Below, in pieces: positions 22,589 through 33,599 of a DNA stretch of 39,959 bases. How positions within the stretch are numbered: position 1 is the first letter of the stretch; every line of letters starts with the position of its first letter. The notes under the pieces were generated by a model. It was given only the letters and a program-made list of their open reading frames with translations, had not been told where the DNA came from and made no database searches. The stretch spans positions 1 through 39,959 of the forward strand of contig JADRCO010000270.1 of assembly GCA_021464525.1 (NCBI GenBank), given 5' to 3'. Origin of the DNA: Rhizophagus sp. LPA8_4_AMF (Eukaryota; Glomeromycota; Glomeromycetes; Glomerales; Glomeraceae). Position numbers and translations under genes: made by a program.

Positions 22589-23145
22589 GGAAAAGGATTG
22601 ATTTTTTTTTTTTAAAAAAAAAATGTTCAACTTATCTATACTCAAAATATGCAAGGATTATGACCGTGATTGTTCATTTTTGGGAATAAATTTGCCACGT
22701 ACAACCGAGTCTAAACTGTATGGAGTCTATATCTCCCGAGAAAACATAATAACAAGTTTGGACATATGATACAATTTTTTTTTTTTTTTTTTTAACAATT
22801 AGAATTTTCAAATTCTAATGCGAATTGCCATTTTTTTTATTTTTGAAATCAAATAAGAAAATTGGTTATAAACTAAAAATAAATATTATCTAGTATCGGT
22901 TTTTTTTGGATATGAATTTATTGATATATGTTCTCGGATAAGATATAAAAATACATTTGTGGATTTATATATCAGATACTAACTAATAATAATTAATTCA
23001 AATTTATTTAGGGATGGTACAGTGTAACAAAAGGTTTAATAAGGTAATTCAATGTTCGTTTAATATGGTAATGAGTTGTTCACACATGATCTCACTTATC
23101 AGTTTATAAATTTGATTGGCTGAATAAGCCACTGATATGAAACTT

Positions 23146-23440
23146 TAGGCCTGTTCATGTCCGGTCGGTTGGGTTTTTCGGTTGGATTGGATTTTGTTGA
23201 TTTTTTTGTACAACACGAACTAAACTCAAACTTTTGACACTACTTTTTTTAGAGTTATTAAGTTCGAAACTAAATAATTGTAACGCGTTTATAAAAATTT
23301 TTTTTTTTTTTGACGAATAACATGAATAACAAATTATAAACCGACCTAAATCTGCGCAATTTGGGTCAAATTTTTAGGGGTTAAATTTAGGTAATACAAA
23401 TAAGATATCAAACTCAACCGACCAGACATGAACAGGCCTA
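23146..23440. mobile_element. MITE with about 30-bp terminal inverted repeats
   Basis: The left end TAGGCCTGTTCATGTCCGGT continues into CGGTTGGGTTT. The right end, read on the other strand, is TAGGCCTGTTCATGTCTGGT followed by CGGTTGAGTTT, so about 30 bp match with two or three differences. TA at each end could be the duplicated target. The 295-bp element has no coding capacity. It lies in DNA otherwise homologous to the flank of copy 1, which lacks it, so it inserted after duplication. Confidence 0.8.
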
Positions 23441-23940
23441 TTGCGTATTTTTTTTATGTTACTAATTAAGAAAGTTCGCTCGTGTATGTATCATATACAT
23501 TATGTGATATTACAATAAAAAATATCTAAATTTACAAACATCAGGTCATTTAAAGAGATTATATAAAACAAATTTTATTAAAAATTTTTTTTTTCACAAA
23601 ATCGAATGTATTATGAAAAAAAATATGTTTAATAATTTATTGTATATCACTATTTAACAAAATACTAAAAAATTATAATACAGTATCAAATACAAATCAA
23701 TATAGAGTAGCTAGACGGAAATGACTGTGCACTTGAGGCACCTATGTGGCTATGCCGAGAAAAGGCGCGTAATTTCTTAGTATGATATGCCAAAGTCTTA
23801 GACATGTAATGCTATCGCTATAGTATGAAGACGAAATTTCTTTTGTGCGAAGGGAATCCTTACTTGATGAACTTATGAAAGCGATTAAGTAATTATGAAA
23901 TTTGCAATGAATGTATCGATATGGACATTTGACAACCTGA

Positions 23941-24298
23941 AGGTAGGGATGTTAACGGTCCGGTCCTAGGACTGGACCGGTTAGGACCGATCGGTCTAAT
24001 AGGACCGATCAAATTTTTTAACTAAAATTCATAGTGCCGGCCAGAATTAAGACGGTGTAACGTTACACAACCATCCAAAAAGGAAATTTCTATTTTCGCT
24101 AAAACTGGTTACACACAGATACACGAACTTCCTAAAAAGGAAATTTTTGTTAATTCCGGTAGAAATTATACGAAATGACAAAAATTCAGACCACAGTCCT
24201 ATAGGACCGATCGGTCCCAGTCCTCAGTCTGGTCCCAAACTATGGACTGATGAAGACTGATCAAGACAGACCAGACTGAACCATTAACATCCCTACCT
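23941..24298. mobile_element. MITE with terminal inverted repeats and internal palindromes
   Basis: The left end AGGTAGGGATGTTAACGGT and the right end (other strand) AGGTAGGGATGTTAATGGT are inverted repeats. Inside, the palindromic unit GGACCGATCGGTC recurs near both ends. The paralogous DNA upstream of copy 1 (about 19283-19300, GACAACCTGAGGTATCCGAG) has the flanks joined, so the site without the insert is visible. Target duplication is probably 2 bp (GA) but not certain. About 358 bp, non-coding. Confidence 0.78.
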
Positions 24299-25753
24299 GA
24301 GAGTATCTAAAAATGGTAAAGTGATTTCATTGAATCACAATCAACCTTCATTCAACCAAAACTTTTACACCAAGGACTTCAAATCTTCAATACAACAAAT
24401 AAAAAGCAACCTGGCCAATTAATCATCTGGTGAATGGTGTTATTATTGACTAAGCAAAAACCAATTTATATTATAAATCACAGGAATTTGAGAGTAAAAA
24501 TTAAAAGACTATTTTATATTTAATGAAATGATAATAAAATTGTAAATTGAAAGTTTGAAAATGCAAGAATGACCTATAAATTAGATACAATATTTTTTTA
24601 TAAATTTAAGTCCAAAGATTTATATTATTAAACTCTATTACAAGTTAAAAGTAAAAATTAACATTAAACTTTTTGTTTTTATTACACATTTATTTTGGTT
24701 TTAAAAAATTACTGGATATTTTTTATCAATTAATGAGTTGTATGTATAAAATAAAAGAAATTTTTATTGCTATTTTATAATAATAAAACAAGTTATATAA
24801 AGTAAAAATTTTTTTATAAATTATAAATTCATAAGAGGAGTAAGGGTTAAAATCTTAAAATCTTACATACATTTAATAAAATCACATGATTTATAATATA
24901 ATAATTTGATTGGCTGTTAAATCTAATAAAAGGTAAATTTATATTAAACTAAATATGATGAATATATATTACTACCAACCTTTTTTTTAACCTTAAATAA
25001 TTAATTTAAAAATACAAAAATATACTGTATATTTATTCAATATTTAACTTTTAAAAAAGTAATATATTTATCTTTTTATTGATATTAAATGAATTTAAAT
25101 TGGTATAAATTATTTTTTATTATAAAATATAAAATATAAAATTTAATAATTTGTATAATATATATAATTTTTGCTGGAGTGTGTGTAGATTTTCTGTAAG
25201 ACTTTCAATTTGTATTTTTTTTAGGTATTTAGAGTAGATTTAACTCCCATGTGATTATTAGTAGGTTTGCTTATTTTTTGTTATTTTTCTTTTCACTTGT
25301 TGTTTTTTCTTTTCCCCTTTTCTTTTTCTATTACTTGTTGGACATATTTAGCTTGTCAAGTGGGTTATTTTATATACTTTTTGATCAATTCTAATAAAGT
25401 TCCACACCTTACAAAGGTAAATTTTTTATTTTTAAAAAAATATAATATATATAATAAATTTATATAAATCATTTTTGATTATAAAATACAATTTAGATTT
25501 AGATTTTAATGCAAACTAATATTTTACTTTAATTTATATGTAATAACACATTAGTATTTAATTAAAAAATGATTTACATCAATTACATAAAAAATCACAT
25601 TTGTTATATATTATGAAATAAGTAATCTGAATATAAAATTTAATAAATTGTATAATATAATAAAATCTACTAAATATATCAATATTAAATAATATATATA
25701 ATATAAAAGTATAAATTATATTAAATATGCCATATTAAAAAATAATTCCTATA

Positions 25754-27494
25754 TCATAGATTCACATTAGTATCTAAAGATTTAAGCATCTGGCGACTTT
25801 GACTTCGAGTTATAACATTTGGACTTTTTGGAAGCAAATATCCCTTATACTTAAATTCACTATCATCTTTTTTTTTAGGAATAGATTCATCATGATCTTT
25901 ATCATTTTCATTGGTATCATCAGCAGTCATTATAGGTTTTTTAAGAAAAGGTGCATAATGGTCATTAGATGCAAGATCAATTATATATGCAACAGATTTA
26001 AGTAATGTAGGACTTGTTGATATATTTGTAATAATATTTGATACATATAGCCGTCCATAATCTTCTCCCTCTAATTTTACTACTTCTCTTTTAAGAAACC
26101 AAGTTTGATCATATGTTGATAAAACACCATACCTATTTTTATAAAAAAAAATTAATTAATTGTATTAAAATTTATCAAAAGTTAGACAAGAAAAATGATT
26201 TTTTACTTTAAATTATTAGCACACATATAACCATAAACTTGATTTATAGAATCAAATATTGAAGTATTATTAGAACAAACATATGGCTTTTCTTTAATTT
26301 CTTTTTCCTGTTTATATAATGTAACAATATCTTCATTAGGAAGTACTTTTAAAACCCACTTAGTTTTGCATTCCCAAACTATTAGTAGTACCATATTTCT
26401 GTTAACTATTATAAAATCTGGCTGACCAACAATGCTTTCCAAAGCACGACCATCTAAAAAAAGAATTGATTGATCAAGTGGAGTTAAAGTTTCATATATG
26501 TTTATATCTGATGCTGTACAGATATCTTTTTCACATGTAACTGTACGACGCTGACTAAATGTTGGTTTTTGATATTCTTTATCTACCTTTGGTTGCCATG
26601 TTAGTACTTCTTGTTCAAATCCTACCCAATTTACAATTTTATTAGAAAATCGTAGTTCTGTGGATTTAGTACATGAATTTGACTTATTACGTAAAGTAAG
26701 ATAAGTCAGATCTGGTAAAATGTTACCAATAATTGTTGGTAAAGAAATTACTTCAAAAGGCTTTTTTTTTGCTTGTGGTTGACTGTTTTCTTTTGCATTT
26801 CGTTTTCTTTTCTATATTTATATATTATGAATCTATCATCCTTTCTGCATATAAACAATACCAAGAATTTTTAATAATATTATACTCACCCCTCTACATT
26901 CTTCAATTATCCCCTGCCAGTATATATGCAGACCCTTGCCTTTACGTTCTGATTTAACCTGTTATAAAATAATGCATTAATTGTGCGTCTTTTATTTAGT
27001 AACAAGGGAAGGTACATAACCAATTCCTCCTCCAGAATTAGTAGACCCTTATCAGCAACAAAATTAGGGCACCTGAACTAAGAAGCAATATCAAAATCCA
27101 GTAATTCCCCTGAATCAGAAGTACCAAACCAGAGGTTGCCCTAGTTTTGCAAAATAAAATAATACGCACCTTTTTTTTTAAAGAGACAAATATCTCATTA
27201 TCTAATTGCAACTCTGCTGTTTTTAAGAATTGATCAACCCAAAATTCATCAAGATAGAGCCAGTCATTTGAAAATGGTGTTGAGGTAACAATTTCATCAT
27301 GACAAACCCTTAAAAAACCTCGATATGAGTGCTTTGGGTATTTCTCTAAATAAGAAACAATAACTAAAAATAAGATTAAAATAGATTTTTATATCATATT
27401 AGTAAAAATTTACATCATGTTAAATGCAGAATTTGCAGAATTTACCAGAATTGGTAGAATGATTTCTGGAAGTGTTGGAAGCTGAAGTGCTCAT
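25754..27494 (-). CDS. PD-(D/E)XK nuclease-like protein
   Basis: Five exons on the minus strand: 27446-27494, 27170-27345, 26890-26958, 26207-26811 and 25754-26132, giving 425 residues with every junction GT-AG and in frame. The N-terminal part (17-98) reads HSYRGFLRVCHDEIVTS and then WLYLDEFWVDQFLK, with a basic KRKRNAKENS near residue 99. The nuclease core is at about 226-320: GQPDFIIV (D230), then LLIVWECKTKW (E245-x-K247), the PD...ExK signature, then QVYGYMCANNLKYGVLSTYD and QTWFLKRE, the Gln/Tyr helix and final strands. The C-terminus is acidic then Ser/Arg-rich. Similar modules occur in restriction-like nucleases of transposons and in Crinkler-type fungal proteins. It looks intact. The start may lie further upstream in the open frame; the role is unknown. 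Confidence 0.75.
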
Positions 27495-27556
27495 GGTGAA
27501 CCTTGTTCTTGTTAATGGTAAATTGTTGAAGTTAATGGTGAATCTTGTTCTTTTAA
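27493..27556 (-). repeat. Imperfect direct repeat overlapping the nuclease start codon
   Basis: ATGGTGAACCTTGTTCTTG (27493-27511) and ATGGTGAATCTTGTTCTT (27535-27552) are near-identical copies about 42 bp apart, with a third GTTAATGGT piece between them. The repeat makes the true start codon of the downstream gene uncertain because an open frame runs through it. Confidence 0.55.
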
Positions 27557-28312
27557 CAAACAAAAACACTATTGTCTCCATAAGGGTCTTATATATAACA
27601 GTATTATTTAGCATTATGACTTGGACTGACATCTTAATATGAAAAAAATTATCAGTCTGACTCATTATTAGCATAAAATAATTAAAAAAATGAAACACGA
27701 AAGTAAGATTATCAAGTTTTATTCATTTTAGAATTACAGTGTTTCAGTAATGGTTGTTTGAATATTACCAAAATTATCTCACCTCGTGATTTGATTTATC
27801 ACATGACTCAAAGATCACATCTCGAATTATTTATAAATGTTTGATGTGATGTTATATGATTTAATATGGTACTAAATTTACAAATATTACGATTTTATTG
27901 TAATTGATTTGTAGAGATCACTTTAATATTACATCTATTATATACCTAAGTCATAATAATGGGTAAGAGTTTTATAAGACAAAGGATGAGTTTGTCTAAA
28001 ATCATCATTACTCACTAGTGAATTACATAATTTTGAATCACGCAGGAACGGATAGTGCGGGTTATCTAAGTGTAATTATGATACAGTGTAAAAAATCAAT
28101 TTATTATACAGTATTAAACTATATAATAGTCTAATAGCGGCACGTACGCCACTCGATATAACGCGAAAACTCACAGATACCGAATTTATATTAAATCACC
28201 ATACCACTTCCGATTTCCAAACTCGAGCTATACCGAACGATCACATGACCTGAAAATTAATGTGATCGTAGATAATCTTTTTTAGAACACGTCAATAAAG
28301 AACTCCGATATT

Positions 28313-28460
28313 ATGTTAACAAGGAAAAGGGTTATCCTTTCTGCTGCGCAAAAAAATGAGAATTTCGTGAAAAAAAGAAAGAAATCTAATGTTGAGCTTG
28401 CGCAAGAATATAAGGTTGAAAAAACAACTATTACTGATATCTTGAAGAAAAAGAATGTAA
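28313..28460 (+). mobile_element. Tigger/pogo-type transposase remnant (CENPB-like HTH only)
   Basis: The frame reads RKRVILSAAQKNENFVKKRK, then SNVELAQEYKVEKTTITDIL and KKKN. This is the N-terminal CENPB helix-turn-helix of Tigger/pogo-family transposases (KR.LS..QK, ELA.EY.V..TTI.DIL). The match stops at about 28460 and neither the second HTH nor the DDE domain follows, so this is a short 5' fragment of a DNA transposon. The ATG at 28313 is the natural transposase start. The continuation to 28516 in the same frame is not transposase-like. Confidence 0.7.
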
Positions 28461-29118
28461 GTGCACTTCTGGTACGAGTTTTTCTGTTGCATGGAATTAT
28501 GAGACGGAATAAATAATTACTGATAAGGATATACAGTACAATAAATATTTTAGAATTAATTAATTTTTTTACTTTAATAAAACGTTATTTGCTCCACCAA
28601 TGTTGAATGTAGAGTAAAGTACATCCTCCCATTTAATCATAAGCCAAAAATAAGCCGAAATCAAAATTTTTTTTCGTATGTAATCATTTATTTTAAACGT
28701 TATTTTCACGCGACTATATAACTTTTGAGCGGTTAAAGTAATTTAGGGCTTACCATCTTCACAACAACAATAATAAAATTAGTTATTTTAAAAAATCATA
28801 ACATTTTCGCAAAAATAGAACGATTCTCGTGCAATCGTTAAAATTCATATAATATCTAACTCTAAATTATTTCAGAATAAACAGTATGAAATATTCATAA
28901 TATTCATAATGGTGATAATAAAAAGTTTCGTTTTCCATTTTTTCATTCAAAAATTCTGGGATAATGTATAGCAATACTCCTCATATTTTATCATCTGATT
29001 TTTTATTTATCCAGATAATCCAAAAATTTTAGGATCTATTTGTAATATATTTCCGCAATTTTTTGAAATCTTTGTGAAAATATCCTAATGCATGTAATTT
29101 ATTTAGTTTATATGGAAA

Positions 29119-29457
29119 TTAATTATTATTATTTTTTTTTTTTTGTAATGAACCATTTACCAAAAAATTATGATATAATGTGGAATGAGTACCATCTGAT
29201 ATATAACAACGGGTTAAACATGGATCGATGATAAAGCAGGATATGACAAAAAGATGTTGGAAATTGGCCAAATATACCATAGTTCTAGGATCACAAAATA
29301 TGTCAATTGAATATTGAAATTTAACTAATATACCATATAGTAAGTAGTTCATTACAATATTATGGGATAACCCAAGATCAGAAACTAAAGAATTTATGAT
29401 GGTTTTAGAATCGCAATAAAGAAATTTGAGAAATGCCCTTTTAATTAATTTCAACAA
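29119..29457 (-). CDS. Orphan open frame of about 110 codons (weak)
   Basis: Minus-strand open frame with mixed composition, for example SDLGLSHNIVMNYLLYGILV and PRTMVYLANFQHLFVISCF. No family recognised. A plausible donor lies near the end of the frame (TTG|GTAAAT at about 29160) and a possible acceptor near 29037, so it might be an exon. It lies in DNA unique to this spacer. The starting Met has no supporting context. Confidence 0.22.
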   Translation of the reverse strand: MLKLIKRAFLKFLYCDSKTIINSLVSDLGLSHNIVMNYLLYGILVKFQYSIDIFCDPRTMVYLANFQHLFVISCFIIDPCLTRCYISDGTHSTLYHNFLVNGSLQKKKNNNN

Positions 29458-30106
29458 AATCTTATTGAAAGAACAAATTAATTATTTTATACTGGAAAAT
29501 ATGGTTGATGTTTATCTTTATCAGAATTTAGTTTCAATAGTTTAAATATATATTTTGTAGAAATACGTATATTTACTTCCTAAAGGCGTAAAGGAACAAA
29601 AATACCGCTAAAATCTTTGTATCTTTTCATCCTAACTTTGCTCTACTTACTAGATTTGTGGAATTAGGATTAAGTAGAGAAGTTGCTATTACTATAGAGT
29701 CTTTCATATATTGAGATGATTAATTCGAACATAATTTTAAACAATAGCTTATTTGGATCAAAGTAGTGGCCGTTTAACCGATATCTTTTATAAAGTTAAC
29801 CTTAAGAAATCTACTGTTTGTAATAGGCAGTAAGGAACTTCTCATCAAATGCCTCAATATTGCGAAACTTGAACGTGAAAAAATTAAATTAAAAGTATAT
29901 CTGCAGAATTTTAATAAAGTAGTAAGTAGTACGTACCATTTACTCAGATTTGGCGATGTTTAAAGCGTTATTTCCAATTTATTTTCCATTCAGATATTTC
30001 AACTCAAACCTACTATTCATTCTTCTGTTGTAAGATTAACAGAACAATAAACATAATGCAATTATAAATGCTATAATTCGGTATTATCCCATGTTTACTA
30101 ATTGGT

Positions 30107-30272
30107 CGCCAGTGATTTTTTTGATGATATATTCATGCCTGTAATTTTTCTGATGATATTTTTAATGCTCTTATGCTTTTCCCACTTTTTCCCATCACTG
30201 GCGTTAGTCTCCATGAGATAAAAGAGTTATTTCACGTGTCGCATAAATATCATGACTCCCCGTGAAATAACT
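30107..30272. mobile_element. Foldback-type insertion with two nested inverted repeats
   Basis: CGCCAGTGAT (30107-30116) pairs with ATCACTGGCG (30194-30203), and AGTTATTTCACG (30225-30236) pairs with CGTGAAATAACT (30261-30272). The homologous spacer between copies 1 and 2 runs straight from CTGTATT to GTAAAATATTTTATTT at about 20528-20545, so about 200 bp here are inserted. Exact ends (about 30087-30288) and target duplication are unclear. Confidence 0.55.
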
Positions 30273-30471
30273 ATTACTTGTAAAATATTTTATTTTACTT
30301 AATTTTCAATTCTGGCTGGAATTATAAGTTACCATCAAACACTTAGATTATATATATATAATTTTTTTTTTTTTATTTCATTTTTTCAACGTTGAAATTA
30401 GCAATGAACAAAATGTAAAGTTTTTCTAATGAGAAAAGTATTATCTAGCAAAGCTTACTCTGCTTACACTT

Positions 30472-30680
30472 TGAAATGGAATATATACAAAAAAGTTTAT
30501 TAGGGTTCTTTCATAATAGAATGAAAAATATTTTATATAAAATAAAGCTTTTCTATGACCATATAAGTAAATTCACCATTATGTCTGATCGTTGTCAGCG
30601 ACGTTACATATGTAATAGGAGCGCAAATATCGTTTCTTATGAAAATTCTCATTTAAGGCCGGAATAAATATTTCTAAAAA
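30472..30680 (+). repeat. 3'-flank block of copy 3 with an open plus-strand frame
   Basis: Homologous to 20740-20970. In this copy a frame from 30476 to 30667 is open and ends MSDRCQRRYICNRSANIVSY, then ENSHLRPE. The copy 2 version has indels that break the frame, so this is probably not a conserved protein. Confidence 0.45.
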
Positions 30681-30796
30681 ATAATAAAATTCGTCAATAA
30701 TAAAAAGAAGTTTTCGATAATTTTGTTGAGAGTATGTCTAAGATAACGAAATAAAAACGTAAAATTAATTATGAAATACATACAGAATAGTCAATT

Positions 30797-33019
30797 TCAT
30801 ATATCAATATCCATTTTATTTGATATATTATAGATATATCTTTTGGACTTGTGAAAAGAACTTAACCAGGATTCCACTTGCTTATAAGAAAGATTATACG
30901 CTGGCTTAACATCTTCTAGAAGCTTAGGTATTAACATTTTACAAATGTTAGTATTCACTTGGCTTTTAAAGGTTTTTTCAAACTTAAGCTTGTACTCATT
31001 CTGAGTATAAGTTTTATCAAGAAGTCTCTTCATTAATGACTATTCATAAATAAAGAATAAAAAATTCAGTAAAATTTATACGGTACAAATAATGAAGATT
31101 AATTAATGAACAACCTTTGCGCCTTCATCAATCTTTGACCTTTCATCATCTTCATCTTCAGAAACATTACTTGGCTTTCTTTCTTTTGGTTTTGTTTGCC
31201 GTAAAGCTGATCGAATGGTAACATCAGACTCTACTTCTTGTAAATAATCCAATTCATCATCTAATGATATTGGATTTGATTGATTTAATTGATTTGATTT
31301 CGAATGGGCATATCTTTTGGACTTGTGAATAGATTGTAACCAGGTTTTCACTTGATCGTAACTAGGATTAAACGGCTTCATTTCCTTTTTAAGTCTAGGT
31401 ATTAACTTTTGACAAATTTCAACATTCGCTTCGCTTCTAAAGGTTTCATTACCCCTAAGATTAAGCTCAGGTGGATAAGTTTTAAGAAGTGTTCTCATTA
31501 AGATCTGGTTTAAAATAAAAAATTAAGCAATTCAGTAAAGTTTATATAGCACACCAAATAATGAAATTAATTGATTATACAAACCTTTGCTCCTTCTTCA
31601 ATCTTTAACCCATCTTCATCTTCAGATAAATTACTTGGATTTCTTCCTTTTGATTTTGTTTGCCGTTTAGCTGATTGAATACTACCATCAGAATCAGCTT
31701 CTTGTGAATTATCGACTTCATTATTTAATGATTGATTTAATTGTTTCAAATAGATATTTCTTTTGGACTTGTGAAAATTTTGTAACCAGGACTCCACTTG
31801 CTCATAAGAAAGATTGTACGCTGATTTGACTTCTCTTTGAAGCTTAGGTATTAAACTATCACAAATCTCAGTATTCACTTGACTTCTAAAAGTATCTTCA
31901 ACCCTAAGGGTAAATTCATATGGATACGTTTTAAGAAGTGCCTTCATCAAGGACTAATTATAAATAAATAATATTAAATCATTGAATTTATATATCATAT
32001 AAATAATTAAATTAATTGACGATACAAACTTTTGCTCCTTCTTCAATCTTTAACTCAGGTTCATCTTCAGAAAAATTATTTGACTTTCTTCTTTTTGATT
32101 TTGATTCCCGTTTAGCTGATCGAATGGCATCATCAGACTCTGCTTCTTGTAAATAATCAAATTCATTATCTAATAATGTCGGATTTGATCGATTTAATTG
32201 AATTGATTTCAAATAGGCATATCTTTTGGACCTGTGAATAGATTGTAACCAGGATTCCACTTGCTCGTAACTAGGATTGTACGCTTTCATTTCCTTTTGA
32301 AGTTTAGGTATTAACTTTTGACAAATTTCAACATTCGCCTCGCTTTTATAAGTCTCGTTTTCCTTAAGCTCAAGCTCAGGGAAAGTTTTAAGAAGTGTCC
32401 TCATTAAGACCTGGTTAAAAACAATGAATTAAAATAATTTACTATAATCAATGTTATCATGATAAATTAATTAACGATTTACAACCTTTGCTTTTTCGTC
32501 TTCATCAGATGATTTTTTCTTCATTCGTCGTTTAGCTGGTCGAGTGACATCATCAGATACATTTCCATCTTGTGAAGCATTATCGACATCTAATGACTGT
32601 AGAAACTCATAATTGTCAATTTGAACTTGCAAAAAATTATTTTGTTTAGTGAGTTCATCGTTATTGAATCGTAATTGCTTAGTTTCTTGCTCGAGTTTAT
32701 TATACTGTTGAGAGAGTTCGTTATACTTAGACTGTAATTCAGAAATTTGCTGTTTCGATTCTAAATATAAAAATAGATAGACGGATATACATATATTAGC
32801 AAACCTTGCGCATGATATTAATATCAAATATTCGTAAAAATTATTTATTTAAAAAAGTGGTTTAAAAAAAGTTGAACCTTCTTGACTTGAAGAAACAGGA
32901 GAATTAGGATGAATATTTTTGGTTGTATTTCGTTTTTCTGAGAAAGTAACATTTCGGCCAGCTTCTCCTTGAGAGGAAAGATTTTTACGTTGGCGAGTTT
33001 TTTTATTTTGACCAGTCAT
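30797..33019 (-). CDS. Array copy 3: coiled-coil protein with four homeodomain-like domains
   Basis: Six exons: 32878-33019, 32486-32760, 32030-32410, 31585-31953, 31115-31504 and 30797-31039, giving 599 residues. Exon 1 (1-47) starts MTGQNKKTRQRKNLSSQGEA. Exon 2 (48-139) is a long coiled coil (ISELQSKYNELSQQYNKLEQ, FNNDELTKQNNFLQVQ) then an acidic/basic tail (RPAKRRMKKK). Exons 3 to 6 each encode one domain: alpha (140-266), beta (267-389), alpha (390-519) and beta (520-599). The alpha domains share NVEICQKLIP and SIHRSKRYA or SIHKSKRYA; the beta domains share NLSY.QVESWL and FHKSKR. Linkers end in EEGAK or DEGAK before a phase-0 junction. Copies 1, 2 and 4 have two domains, so the pair was duplicated (or retained) here. 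Intact in frame throughout. Confidence 0.8.
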
Positions 33020-33096
33020 AGTTTCTATGAAAAAAACAATATAATTTTAAAGTTATGATTGACCTACGTAATTAAAATTAATTATATATTTTTTTT

Positions 33097-33189
33097 AACA
33101 AATTAGGATATTTTAAATATTTATTTACTAGGTCAAATATTATTTTCACTCTTCAGACGATATATACATATATTTACATACAGGGTGGG
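33097..33189 (-). promoter_or_regulatory. Conserved upstream block, copy 3
   Basis: AAATTAGGATATTTTAAATA, then TTATTTACTAGGTCAAATAT, then TTCAGACGATATATACATAT and a CATACAGGGTGGG end. Same order of sub-blocks as before copies 1 and 2. Confidence 0.5.
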
Positions 33190-33318
33190 AAAGGAATTTT
33201 TTTTTTTTTTTTTTTATAAAAAAAAGGTCCGAATCGGATGATCAAATCCAAAAATAGTATTATGCCTCGTAAAGGATCGGTTGAATAACTATTCCTAGAT
33301 TGTTCAATTTTGGAAAAA

Positions 33319-33531
33319 ATGAGCCTTAGTACGACCAGTCTAGACTGTATGGAGTTTTACAATAAAATACCGAAAAAAAAACAAAATGACGAGTTTGGTT
33401 ATATTATTTCTTATACTAATTGTAAAAATTCCTGTTTCCGAAAAATCGAAGAGAATAAAAAGGATATTCAATACCGATGCAGTTGTGGTAACACGCATCT
33501 CTTTATTGGCTTTAGTAAAAAATTTACATAA
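33319..33531 (+). CDS. Small Cys-containing ORF divergent from array copy 3
   Basis: 70 codons from an ATG at 33319: MSLSTTSLDCMEFYNKIPKK, then FGYIISYTNCKNSCFRKIEE, then IQYRCSCGNTHLFIGFSKKF. The CxxxC plus CxCxxxH spacing could make a small zinc-binding module, but no known family is recognised. Equivalent DNA upstream of copies 1 (18181-18222), 2 (22699-22730) and 4 (37974-38015) shares the GACTGTATGGAGT core but not this reading frame. It could be a real small gene surviving only here, an exon of a divergent transcript, or a chance frame in a conserved non-coding element. Confidence 0.35.
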   Translation: MSLSTTSLDCMEFYNKIPKKKQNDEFGYIISYTNCKNSCFRKIEENKKDIQYRCSCGNTHLFIGFSKKFT

Positions 33532-33599
33532 TACACAAAGAGATACATAAACTGAATATATAGAAAACCATATATCATCATCTATCAACCAAAAAATGC

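Larger units (their letters stand above)
22589..25753. other. Region upstream of copy 2, with inserts
   Basis: 22589-24470 is homologous to the DNA upstream of copy 1 and carries two MITE-like insertions (listed). It includes the conserved element at about 22699-22730. From about 24471 the homology stops and an insert begins; 24471-25753 is extremely AT-rich 3' flank of the nuclease gene with no supportable exon. The hydrophobic open frame at 25267-25467 is low complexity. Confidence 0.5.
24471..28543. other. Unit-specific insert of about 4.1 kb between copies 2 and 3
   Basis: Homology to the copy 1 / copy 2 spacer ends near 24470 and resumes near 28544 (TATTTTAGAATTAATT, as at 19834). Everything between is absent from the other units. 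It holds the PD-(D/E)XK gene and the CENPB-type HTH remnant. Ends of a single element were not found, so it may be several events. Confidence 0.5.
28544..30470. other. Spacer left of copy 3, mosaic of duplicated and unique DNA
   Basis: 28545-28850 matches 19850-20060, and 29790-30420 matches parts of 20230-20690 (TTTCAACTCAAACCTA, TTCAATTCTGGCTG). Between about 28860 and 29790 the DNA is unique to this spacer and contains the orphan frame listed below. Confidence 0.5.

Noticed and set aside
25267-25467. Plus-strand hydrophobic open frame
   Set aside because: Phe/Leu-rich low-complexity frame in T-rich sequence with no splice or start context and no paralogue.
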